Origin: Lentzea terrae
Lineage (GTDB): Bacteria > Actinomycetota > Actinomycetes > Mycobacteriales > Pseudonocardiaceae
Length of the DNA: 64,000 nt
Reading direction: 5' to 3'
Assembly: GCF_003265345.1 (NCBI RefSeq)
Contig: NZ_QFWW01000023.1
Location: forward strand, 124,001 to 188,000
Position 1 is the stretch's first letter; each line of letters starts with the position of its first letter. The notes below the pieces were generated by a model. The model was not told the origin of the DNA and did not search any database. It worked only from the letters and a program-made list of their open reading frames with translations. The translations under genes and the position numbers were made by a program. Shown here one piece after another: positions 23,291 to 31,448 of the stretch.

Positions 23291-24837
23291 GGCGCAACGG
23301 GTCCGGGCCGGTGATACAGGTCCTCACCGGCCCACCGGATCCGATCAACAAAACCGAACCCAGGCGCCGCAACGAAGTTGGCAGCGTCGTCCACCGAACC
23401 CGAGCCGTCGTACTGAGCACGCAACGGATACGGGAACACCGGACGCGTGCGCGGGCCGTCGGCGGAACGGCCCGACGCGATCACCTTCGACGGTGCCGCA
23501 CCGCCCTCCACCCACTTGACCAGTTCGGGGAGCGGGTCGAACGTCGTCAACGTGTCGCCGCCCGCGCAGTGGGAGATCGACGGCACGATGAACAGCCGTG
23601 CCCAGTCGGGCTGCTTGCCGCCGGTGAGCCGGTGCCAGTAGTCGATCGTGCCCTCGGCCGGGATGGCCTGGTCGGCGGCGCCGTGCCAGATGATCAGTTT
23701 GCCGCCCGAGCGGCGGAACTCGCTCAGGTCCAGGGACAGCGCGTTGCCTTTCACCGTTTCCGGCACCAGGCGGCGGAACTCGCGGACGGTGAACTGGAAC
23801 TCCGCCAGGGACGAGTGCGGCTTGCCGATCGGGTAGACGAGGTGCTTGAGGCCGTTGTCGGCCAACGGGGCGGCCAGGCCGGTGGGGAAGTCCGGCGACG
23901 GGTTCATCCAGAACTTCCAGCCCTGCTCCGAACCGTACGGCTGGCCGCCGGGGTAGAGCCGCACGCCGTCCGAGGCCGGTCCCGCGTAGAGCCGCTTGGC
24001 GCGCGCGATCTCGTCGTCCGTCAGCGAACCCCTCAGCGTTGCCGGGTCGAACCTGCACCGGCGCGGCTCGTCGAGCTGCTGGTCCACCAGGCCGTCCAGG
24101 CCGTCGCACGCCTTGAGCACGGCCGCGTGCAGGACGTCCACGGCCTCGTTGGGGATCGTGTTGCGAGCGATCCACGCCTGGTACCCGATCAGGCCGGTGT
24201 AGTAGGCCGCGGGTGCCGCCGCGATGATGCCGTCGAAGTCGTGCGGGTAGCGCTGAGCGAGGAGCAACGCCTCGCGGCCGCCGTTGGAGCAGCCGGTGAA
24301 GTACGACTTCTTCGGTCCCTTGCCGTAGAACGAGCCGATGATGTGCTTCGACACCTTCGACAGCACGTGTGGGGCGCGGAAGAACAGGTCGTCGCGCGCC
24401 TTCTGGTCGTTCTTCGCCCACGTGGTGTCGAACGGGTCCATGTTCGACCACTGGTGGCCGTCGTCAGTCGCCGCCACGGCCGCGTCGCCGAACGCGGGCC
24501 CGCACTGCGGGAAGGCCGGATCGCTGATGAAACCGCAGAATCCGCCACATCCGTACTGGACGTAGCGGCCGCGATAGGTCTGGGTCGGCAGCTTGAGCTG
24601 GAATCCGACGTTCGGTTCGATCTTGCCCTGGACGTTGCAGAACTCCGGCGTGGTACCGGAAGCAGGCACCACCGCGGCCGAGGTGACCTGGGTTCGAGCG
24701 TCCGGAACGGCGAACTCGCGGACCAGTTCGGCGCACGAACGCACTGGCCGGATGGTCGACTCCGCGGCGATCGCGGGTGCCGCACCCACTGCTACCAGAG
24801 CAAATGAGACGCAGCCGATCAAGAGCTTGCGCAACAT
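23287..24837 (-). CDS. secreted tannase/feruloyl esterase family hydrolase
   Basis: A 516-residue protein with a clear signal peptide (MLRKLLIGCVSFALVAVG, cleavage after AIAA). The tannase/feruloyl esterase fold is shown by GCGGFCG, the nucleophile elbow GCSNGGREAL, IIAAAPAAYYTG, and the later IIWHGAADQAIP and ISHCAGG with the catalytic Asp and His. Paired cysteines fit the family's Cys-linked triad. Predicted to hydrolyse plant aromatic esters outside the cell. Translation starts at ATG 24837 after an SD that lies in the 3' arm of a hairpin (24845-24873). Confidence 0.9.
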   Translation of the reverse strand: MLRKLLIGCVSFALVAVGAAPAIAAESTIRPVRSCAELVREFAVPDARTQVTSAAVVPASGTTPEFCNVQGKIEPNVGFQLKLPTQTYRGRYVQYGCGGFCGFISDPAFPQCGPAFGDAAVAATDDGHQWSNMDPFDTTWAKNDQKARDDLFFRAPHVLSKVSKHIIGSFYGKGPKKSYFTGCSNGGREALLLAQRYPHDFDGIIAAAPAAYYTGLIGYQAWIARNTIPNEAVDVLHAAVLKACDGLDGLVDQQLDEPRRCRFDPATLRGSLTDDEIARAKRLYAGPASDGVRLYPGGQPYGSEQGWKFWMNPSPDFPTGLAAPLADNGLKHLVYPIGKPHSSLAEFQFTVREFRRLVPETVKGNALSLDLSEFRRSGGKLIIWHGAADQAIPAEGTIDYWHRLTGGKQPDWARLFIVPSISHCAGGDTLTTFDPLPELVKWVEGGAAPSKVIASGRSADGPRTRPVFPYPLRAQYDGSGSVDDAANFVAAPGFGFVDRIRWAGEDLYHRPGPVAP

Positions 24838-24844
24838 GGCGTCC

Positions 24845-24873
24845 TTCCCCCTGTAGTCGGACGTACAGGGGAA
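24845..24873 (-). promoter_or_regulatory. hairpin overlapping the tannase-family ribosome binding site
   Basis: On the minus strand TTCCCCTGTA (24873-24864) can pair with TACAGGGGGAA (24855-24845), with one bulged G and an 8-base loop. The 3' arm supplies most of GGGGGAAGGA, the Shine-Dalgarno of the tannase-family gene. The whole 46-bp gap between the APC permease stop and this start is taken up by it. A translational switch or mRNA-processing site is inferred. Confidence 0.5.
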
Positions 24874-24883
24874 AGTCTTGCAG

Positions 24884-26857
24884 CTATCCGACGTGCACGC
24901 GCGGCCGTCGAGCAGGATCATCCTCGGCCGCACGGATGATCTCGCGCACGACCGGAGGCGTGTCGCCGCGGCCGAGGATCAGGTAGCGGAAGAGGTGGCC
25001 CAAAGGATTCCCTTCCGACCACTCGAAGTGCGCGTGCGGGATCACGCCGGTCGAGTCGCGCAACGCCAGCAGGATCGCCGCGATCGCGTTCGGCGCGGCA
25101 GGGGCGGATGCGCGCAGCACGCGGTGTCCGTCGATCTCGACGCCCTGCACGCACAGCACGTCGCTGAACGACGACGGGTCGACGATGTCGATCTCCAGGA
25201 ACATCACGTCCGCCGTGCCGGGCACCGGGTTGATGCCGCGCTGCTCGTTCTCCTTCTCGTCGTACTCCGCCTTGTCACCGGCTTGCCGGCGGTTCGCGAT
25301 CAACGTGATCCGGTTGTCGTGGGCGATCGTGTCGGTCACAAAACGGCGCGCTGTCTCGTCGAACTTGATCTTGTCGACGCGCAGCTCGGTGGTGCGGGAA
25401 ACGCGCGACACCAACGAGATCACGATGATGCCGAGGATGAAGAAGAAGGAGATCGTGATGCCGTCCGGCTTCTCGATCACGTTCTCCACCAACGCGTACA
25501 CCAGCACCAGCGTCAGCACGGTGAAGCCGATCGTCGCGCCGCGCTGCTTCTTGCGCCACGCCGAGACCGTGACCGCGAAGGAGCCGGACACCATCATCGC
25601 CAGGATTCCGGTGGCGTACGCACCGGCCTGCGCGTTCACGTCGGCCTTGAAGATGATCGTGATGATGATGCAGATGACCGTGTAGACGATCACCACGGGA
25701 CGGACCGCGCGGCCCCATTCCGGTGCCATGCCGTAGGACGGCAGGTAGCGCGGCACGATGTTGATCAGGCCGGCCATCGCGGACGCGCCCGCGAACCACA
25801 GGATCAGGATGCTGGAGATGTCGTAGGCGGTGCCGAACGCCTCGCCGAGCAGCTCGTGCGCGAGGTAGGCCAGCGCACGGCCGTTCGCCGGGCCGCCGGC
25901 AGCGAACTTGTCCTGCGACACCAGCACAGTCGTGATGAACGACGTCGCGATCAGATACACCGACATGATCAACGCGGCGGTGGTCAGCAGCTTGCGGGTG
26001 TTGCGCACCCGGCTCGCCAGCTGCTCCTCCGGCGTCTTACCGGAAGCAGCGACCAGCGGCATCATGCTGACGCCGGTCTCGAACCCGGACAATCCGAGCA
26101 CCAGCAACGGAAACGCCAGAAACGCCGGGCCGACCACGCCAAAGAAACCGTCGCCGTGCGCACCCAGCGCGGAAATCCAGCGGTCGAGAGCGTCAGGCGT
26201 CGCAAAGACCTCCACCATGCCCACCACGGCCACGACGGCGTTCAGCGCGAGGAACACCACCACGAGCGGGATCGCGACGCCCACGGCCTCGCTGAAGCCC
26301 AGCAGGAACACGCCGCCGAGGATCAGCAGCAGGACGATCGTCAGCGCCATCTCGTAGCCGTGCAGCGACTGGGGCACGTACGGGTTCTCCAGCGCGTGCA
26401 CCGAGGCGTCGGCCGCGGACAGCGTGATCGTGATGATCCACGACGTCGCCACGAACCCGAGCAGCACCAGCACGAAGATCTTGCCTCGCCAGAACGGCAG
26501 CAGGTCCTCGAGCATCGCAACGGAGCCCTGACCGTGCGGGCTCTCGTGAGCCACCCGCCGGTACATCGGCAGCATGCCGAGCAGGGTCAGCGCCACGATG
26601 AGCAAAGTCGCCAGGGGCGACAACGCACCGGCCGCCAGCGCCGCGATACCGGGCAGGTACGACAGCGTGGAGAAGTAGTCGACGCCGGTCAGCGTCATGA
26701 CCTTCCACCACGCGTGCGGCTTCGCGTGCGACTCGGCGCTCTCCGGTCCGGACGGCGCCACGCGGTCCGCGAGCAGCCACCTCCCCACCGGCCCACCCGG
26801 TGGCGCCGGACGTTCCGGGCTCGGCACCTCTGCGGGGATGGCGTACTCCGTGCTCAT
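24884..26857 (-). CDS. APC-superfamily amino acid permease with soluble C-terminal domain
   Basis: A 657-residue protein with about twelve membrane segments between residues 60 and 500, beginning after [20 protein letters not shown], a conserved opening of this transporter group. The last ~150 residues are soluble (from [10 protein letters not shown] onward) with an alpha/beta pattern. Substrate not predictable; amino acid or related solute. ATG 26857 is preferred over the upstream M because MSTEY is the normal start. It is 46 bp upstream of the tannase-family gene, probably the same transcript. Confidence 0.87.
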   Translation of the reverse strand: MSTEYAIPAEVPSPERPAPPGGPVGRWLLADRVAPSGPESAESHAKPHAWWKVMTLTGVDYFSTLSYLPGIAALAAGALSPLATLLIVALTLLGMLPMYRRVAHESPHGQGSVAMLEDLLPFWRGKIFVLVLLGFVATSWIITITLSAADASVHALENPYVPQSLHGYEMALTIVLLLILGGVFLLGFSEAVGVAIPLVVVFLALNAVVAVVGMVEVFATPDALDRWISALGAHGDGFFGVVGPAFLAFPLLVLGLSGFETGVSMMPLVAASGKTPEEQLASRVRNTRKLLTTAALIMSVYLIATSFITTVLVSQDKFAAGGPANGRALAYLAHELLGEAFGTAYDISSILILWFAGASAMAGLINIVPRYLPSYGMAPEWGRAVRPVVIVYTVICIIITIIFKADVNAQAGAYATGILAMMVSGSFAVTVSAWRKKQRGATIGFTVLTLVLVYALVENVIEKPDGITISFFFILGIIVISLVSRVSRTTELRVDKIKFDETARRFVTDTIAHDNRITLIANRRQAGDKAEYDEKENEQRGINPVPGTADVMFLEIDIVDPSSFSDVLCVQGVEIDGHRVLRASAPAAPNAIAAILLALRDSTGVIPHAHFEWSEGNPLGHLFRYLILGRGDTPPVVREIIRAAEDDPARRPRVHVG

Positions 26858-26884
26858 GGCGAAGAGCATGCCACCACCGGATGA

Positions 26885-29014
26885 TCAAGGCCTGAAGTCG
26901 GCGGGAAAACCAGCCTCCTGAACGGACAAACCGGACGGACGGAGCGTTCCGATGCTGCCCTGGGTGTGCAGGTCCAGGAACAGGTCCACCACATCGGGGT
27001 CGAACTGCTCGCCGCGACCGGCCCACAGCTCGCGCCGCGCCCGGTTCTCGTCCAGCGCCGTCTGATGTGGACGGTTTGACCGCATCGCCGCCCAAGCCAC
27101 GCAAACGGACAGGATGCGAGCTTCGGCCCGGATGTCCGCACCGCGCAGTCCGTCCGGGTAGCCGTCGCCGTCGTAGCGCTCGTGCTGCTGCCTGATCACG
27201 TGCGCCACGCCCGCGAACCCCGGCACCATCCGCGCGAGCCGGTAGCCGAAGTCGGGGTGCTGGCGCAACAACCGCCACTCCTCTTCGGACAGTGCGCCCG
27301 GCTTGGTCAGCACCACCTCGGGAATTATGATCTTGCCGATGTCGTGCAGGCGGCCGGCGAGCTGCGCCACCCTGATCGTCGGCGCGTCGAGCCCGAACTC
27401 CCCTGCCGCCACGCCGGCCCAGCGCGACACCGAACGGCTGTGGTCGTAGCGGTGCAGCCACCCGTCCACCCGGTCGGCAACCTGGCACAGGAACTCCGCC
27501 ATCGCGCCGTCGGTGTCCGGGTCGACCGCGGGCAACGGCTCGGGGCCGACCGCGATCCGGTTGCGCCCGGCCGCCTTGGCCGCGTACAGCGCCCGGTCTG
27601 CGATCACCACGATGTCGTCGGGGCCGTCGCCGTGCGTCGGGAAGCTGGCCGAGCCGACGGACACCGTGACGGACAACGGGATGTCGTCATTGCCCGCGTT
27701 GACCGGAATGGGCTTTTCCGCCACCCGTTCGCGCAACCGGTTCGCGATCACGGACAGCCGACCGGGACCGGCGTCGGGCACCAGCAGCGCGAACTCCTCG
27801 CCGCCGTACCGCGCGAGCACTTCACCTGATCGAGAAGCCGCGCGCAGTCGTGCCGCGACCTCCATCAGCACGTCGTCGCCCGCCGGGTGGCCGTAGTTGT
27901 CGTTGATCGACTTGAAGCGGTCCACGTCGATGATGAACACCGCGACCGAGCCCTCGCTGCGGCGTGCGCGGGCGATCTCCAACGGCAGCTGGGCTTCGAA
28001 GAACCGCCGGGTGTGCAGGCCGGTGAGGCTGTCGGTGATCGCGAGCTTGCGCTGGTCCGCCACGAGCCCGGCGAGCCTGGCGATGATCAGCAACGACAGC
28101 AGCGCGCCGCCCGTCGCGAGCACCAGGACGTCCTGGGTCGACTGGCCGACGTCGTGGATCAGCATCAGCACCGGCGCGGCGAGCGCGGCCGAGGACAGCG
28201 CGATGATCCGGCCGCGGGACAGGCCCACGTCCTTGACGTGCGCGCGGTCGACGAGCCGCGTCATCGTCGGGTGCAGTGCCGCCGCACCGATGCACAGGTT
28301 GGCGGACAACCAGATGGCGTCGAGGAAGTTGCCCGCGTGGTAGCTGCCGTCGAGGCGCTGCAACACGTAGATGGTGTCCGCGGTCAGGATGCCCAGCAGG
28401 TTCGCCGTCAGCAGGACGAACGCCTTCGGGCGCGGACCGGCGCCGAAGATCAAACGGAGTGCCACCACGAAGAGGGCGAGATCCATCATCGGGTAGCCGA
28501 GCGACGCGATCTTCACCAGCACCGGTGACGTGAGCCGTGCCTGCGGGCCGATCACGTAGAGCCAGGACGCCATGCCCGCGACGACCGCGAGGACGGCGGC
28601 GTCGAGCAGGCTCGGCAGGTCGAGCCCCGGCGTGCGGCGGCGGATCAGCAGGATCACGCCCGCCACCATCAACGGGTAATGCCCCAGGTAGAAGATGTCG
28701 GCCCAGGACGGGTAAACCGTGTACTTGAAGACGTAGTGCGATGTGTAGAACGTGAGGTCGGCGACCGCGTAAACGACCTGGCTGAGTGCGAGGAACACCC
28801 ACGGCCGCCTCCATTGGGGACGGTTGTGCTTGACACCCGTGAATGTGGCGATCGCGGCCGAGGCGCTGATCGTGCAGTAGAGCACCACGCGCACCGTTTG
28901 TCCCGTTGTCCCCGCAGGGCTGACCGGAATCAGGTAGTAGAGACCCAGCAGCAGGTGACCTGCCACCAGGTACATCCACCACGCTCCGGTCCGGCCGGCA
29001 CGGAAGATGGTCAC
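26885..29014 (-). CDS. membrane diguanylate cyclase fused to degenerate HD-GYP domain
   Basis: A 709-residue protein: about eight N-terminal membrane helices (residues 10-320), a GGDEF domain with intact active site RYGGEEF and DVDRFKSINDNYGH, then an HD-GYP-like domain. The RxxD inhibitory site is RSGE. In the HD-GYP half RLHDIGK, HPDFGY and HERYDGDGYPDGLRG are present, but the A-D-V-Y-D-A segment that supplies a metal ligand reads CVAWAAM, so c-di-GMP hydrolysis may be lost. Predicted c-di-GMP synthase with a sensor-like second domain. It starts with GTG 29014, and the permease gene follows 27 bp downstream of its stop. Confidence 0.88.
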   Translation of the reverse strand: MTIFRAGRTGAWWMYLVAGHLLLGLYYLIPVSPAGTTGQTVRVVLYCTISASAAIATFTGVKHNRPQWRRPWVFLALSQVVYAVADLTFYTSHYVFKYTVYPSWADIFYLGHYPLMVAGVILLIRRRTPGLDLPSLLDAAVLAVVAGMASWLYVIGPQARLTSPVLVKIASLGYPMMDLALFVVALRLIFGAGPRPKAFVLLTANLLGILTADTIYVLQRLDGSYHAGNFLDAIWLSANLCIGAAALHPTMTRLVDRAHVKDVGLSRGRIIALSSAALAAPVLMLIHDVGQSTQDVLVLATGGALLSLLIIARLAGLVADQRKLAITDSLTGLHTRRFFEAQLPLEIARARRSEGSVAVFIIDVDRFKSINDNYGHPAGDDVLMEVAARLRAASRSGEVLARYGGEEFALLVPDAGPGRLSVIANRLRERVAEKPIPVNAGNDDIPLSVTVSVGSASFPTHGDGPDDIVVIADRALYAAKAAGRNRIAVGPEPLPAVDPDTDGAMAEFLCQVADRVDGWLHRYDHSRSVSRWAGVAAGEFGLDAPTIRVAQLAGRLHDIGKIIIPEVVLTKPGALSEEEWRLLRQHPDFGYRLARMVPGFAGVAHVIRQQHERYDGDGYPDGLRGADIRAEARILSVCVAWAAMRSNRPHQTALDENRARRELWAGRGEQFDPDVVDLFLDLHTQGSIGTLRPSGLSVQEAGFPADFRP

Positions 29015-29141
29015 ACGAGACCCCTCGTTCTACGACTTGGTCGAGCCAGGTGATGATGCCCGACTTGGGATGATCGCGGCACCGCCGTTACTCCAATGAG
29101 GTGACCTAATACGGACGCTACCGCAAATCCCTGTTCTGTTT

Positions 29142-30953
29142 TCAGCGTGAAAGAAAACCGAGTGCCGCTGCGGCAGCCGGGTACGCCAGCTCACCCAATC
29201 CGCCCACGGGCGCGTCCGACGCCACCACGACGACGTTGATCTCGGGTGTGTCGCCGATGCGCGCCCACGGGTAGTCCCCGAACGATTTTTGCACGACTTT
29301 TCCCTGCTTGACGGTGATTCGCGCACCTTGTGCCACCGAGACGGCGTCCATGATCGCGCCTTCGACCTGTTGGCGGACACCCGAGGGGTGCAAAGGAGTA
29401 CCGACGTCCACCGCCGCGGTGATTTTCGTGCGACCGGCGCGTCTCGTTTCGGCGATCACCGCAACGACCGAACCGTAGTCGCGATGGCAGGCAACGGCTT
29501 CCGGTTCTCCGTCATGTGCTTCCGCGGCCGCCTCCAGCACATTTCTGAGCCGTTGATCAGGCAACAGCTTCAACCGGCGTTCCAGCTGGTTGTGCGCCGT
29601 GTCCAGGCCACTCAGGAACAGCTCGTCCACATAAACCAACTGACCTGCGTAGACACTGCGCCAGAAGCCGGTTCTGATGGGCGGTCGCACCATGGAGAAG
29701 TGGACCTCACCCTCCACGTCGTACGGATACTTGTTACCCGACATCATCTTCATGATCTGCGGGTTGCTGGTGACATCGAGCAGTGATGAGAGAGGCCACG
29801 TGGAAACGGCGTGATCCCGCCAGACGGGTAGTCCTTCGTCGTTGACCGTTGCTCGGATGCGATGGACCGACAATGGACGGTAGGAGTCGTGCTGCATGTC
29901 GTCGTCTCTCGTCCACAGCACTTTCACCCTCTTGCCGGTGTGCCGTGCGAGTTGGACTGCCTCCAACACGAAGTCGGTCTCGAACTTCCGCCCGAACGCG
30001 CCACCCGCTCGGGTCGGGATCACCCTGACAGTCGCGAACTCCTGCTCGAGAAGTTTGCGCACCTGATCAGGCGCCTGGGTCGGCGCCCACAACGTGAGCT
30101 GGTCGCCGGTGACTTCCGCCGTCGCCGTCGGCGGTTCCATCGGTGCGTGCGCAAGCATCGGTGTGACGAAGATCTTCTCGATGAACTCGCCCGGTGGCGT
30201 GTTTCCTTCCGGCAGAGCAGCTTTGAGCTCCGCTTCCCACACATCGCTGTCCGCGTCCGGAAAACCGCCCTGCCAGGACGTCTCGAGATTTTCCCGCGCT
30301 TTGATCGCGGTGTAGGTGTCCGCGGCCACCAGCGCGAATCCGTGGTCCAGTCGGACGACCTCGGCGTTGCGGACGTTCGCCGCGTCGAAACGCGTTGGGG
30401 TGGCGCCGATCCACGGTGGCCTGGCGATCACCGCGACCAGGTCCGCCTGCTGGTCGACGGCGTAGGCGAGCTTGCCGGTGACGATCTCGTGCCGATCCAC
30501 CCGTTTGATCGACGGGTTGCCGAGGATCCGCCATTCGTCCTGCGGGGTCAGCTCGACGTCGCCTGGGGTGAGCGCGGCAGCCGCCCCGGCCAGCTCCTGA
30601 TAGCTGAGCCGGGAATCTCCGTGCAGGACGAAGCCGTCAGCGGCACGGCACTGGTCCTCGGCCACCTGCCAGTGTTGGGCGGCAGCCTTGACCAGCAGGT
30701 GGCGGACGGTCGCCGCAGCGGTGCGGATCGGCTCGTGGAGGCGTTGCATCGAGTTGGAGTTGGCGGTGAGCTGCGAGCCGTACGTGTCCGCGTCGCCGTC
30801 GGCCTGCTCGATCACGAGGCTCTCGACGGAGACCTTCAGCTCTTCCGCGACCATCATGGCGACGGCGGTGCGCACGCCCTGTCCCGTGTCCGGAACCGGG
30901 ACGGTGACCGTGATTCGGCCGGACTCGGCGTCGATGCGCACGAACGGGTTCAC
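29142..30953 (-). CDS. molybdopterin-binding subunit of xanthine/aldehyde dehydrogenase family (IorB-like)
   Basis: A 603-residue large subunit. It has TVTVPVPDTGQGVRT at the start, then GGAFGRKFETDF and VKVLWTRDDDMQHDSYRP in the moco domains, and GGLGELAYP holding the catalytic Glu. IorB-type proteins are usually about 700 residues, with a Tat leader; this one begins directly at VNPFVRI and ends about ten residues early, so it is probably cytoplasmic and compact. The GTG start overlaps the TGA of the 2Fe-2S subunit gene (GTGA). No FAD subunit gene is present. Substrate unknown (aldehyde or N-heterocycle). Confidence 0.87.
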   Translation of the reverse strand: MNPFVRIDAESGRITVTVPVPDTGQGVRTAVAMMVAEELKVSVESLVIEQADGDADTYGSQLTANSNSMQRLHEPIRTAAATVRHLLVKAAAQHWQVAEDQCRAADGFVLHGDSRLSYQELAGAAAALTPGDVELTPQDEWRILGNPSIKRVDRHEIVTGKLAYAVDQQADLVAVIARPPWIGATPTRFDAANVRNAEVVRLDHGFALVAADTYTAIKARENLETSWQGGFPDADSDVWEAELKAALPEGNTPPGEFIEKIFVTPMLAHAPMEPPTATAEVTGDQLTLWAPTQAPDQVRKLLEQEFATVRVIPTRAGGAFGRKFETDFVLEAVQLARHTGKRVKVLWTRDDDMQHDSYRPLSVHRIRATVNDEGLPVWRDHAVSTWPLSSLLDVTSNPQIMKMMSGNKYPYDVEGEVHFSMVRPPIRTGFWRSVYAGQLVYVDELFLSGLDTAHNQLERRLKLLPDQRLRNVLEAAAEAHDGEPEAVACHRDYGSVVAVIAETRRAGRTKITAAVDVGTPLHPSGVRQQVEGAIMDAVSVAQGARITVKQGKVVQKSFGDYPWARIGDTPEINVVVVASDAPVGGLGELAYPAAAAALGFLSR

Positions 30954-31402
30954 CGGGCCCTCATCCGCGCCACGGCGTTCCGGATCGCCTTGCGGATCCG
31001 CGGATACGTGCCACACCGGCAGACGTTGTCCCGCAACGCCTCGTCGATGTCCTCGTCAGTGGGGTCGGGGTGCTTGGCCAGCAACGCGATGGTCGCCATG
31101 ATCTGGCCGGGCTGGCAGTACCCGCACTGCGCGACGTCCTCGTCCAGCCACGCGAGCTGCACCGGGTGATCTTCGACGCCCTCGATCGTGCGCACGTCCT
31201 GTTCGGTCATGCTCGCCACGGAGTGCTGGCACGGGCGGAAGGCCTGGCCGTCCACTATGGACGTGCAGACGCCGCACGCACCGACGCCGCAGCCGTACTT
31301 CGTGCCGGTGAGCCCCAGGTGATCGCGCAGGACCCACAGCAAGGGGGTGTCCGGGTCGGCTTCGACGTCGCGGACCTCCCCGTTGATCCGCAGCCGATGC
31401 AT
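30950..31402 (-). CDS. (2Fe-2S)-binding subunit of the molybdenum oxidoreductase (IorA-like)
   Basis: A 150-residue electron-transfer subunit with both 2Fe-2S clusters: the plant-ferredoxin type CGVGACGVC followed by a later Cys in RPCQHS, and the C-terminal CGYCQPGQIM plus CRCGTYPRIRKA. It passes electrons from the molybdenum centre of the partner subunit. ATG 31402 starts the recognisable protein; GTG 31408 is possible. It is divergent from the SARP gene at 31449 across about 45 bp. Confidence 0.92.
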   Translation of the reverse strand: MHRLRINGEVRDVEADPDTPLLWVLRDHLGLTGTKYGCGVGACGVCTSIVDGQAFRPCQHSVASMTEQDVRTIEGVEDHPVQLAWLDEDVAQCGYCQPGQIMATIALLAKHPDPTDEDIDEALRDNVCRCGTYPRIRKAIRNAVARMRAR

Positions 31403-31448
31403 CGTCACTTCGCCGAGCGTAGCGGCCGCAGCAGATATCGTGACCCCC

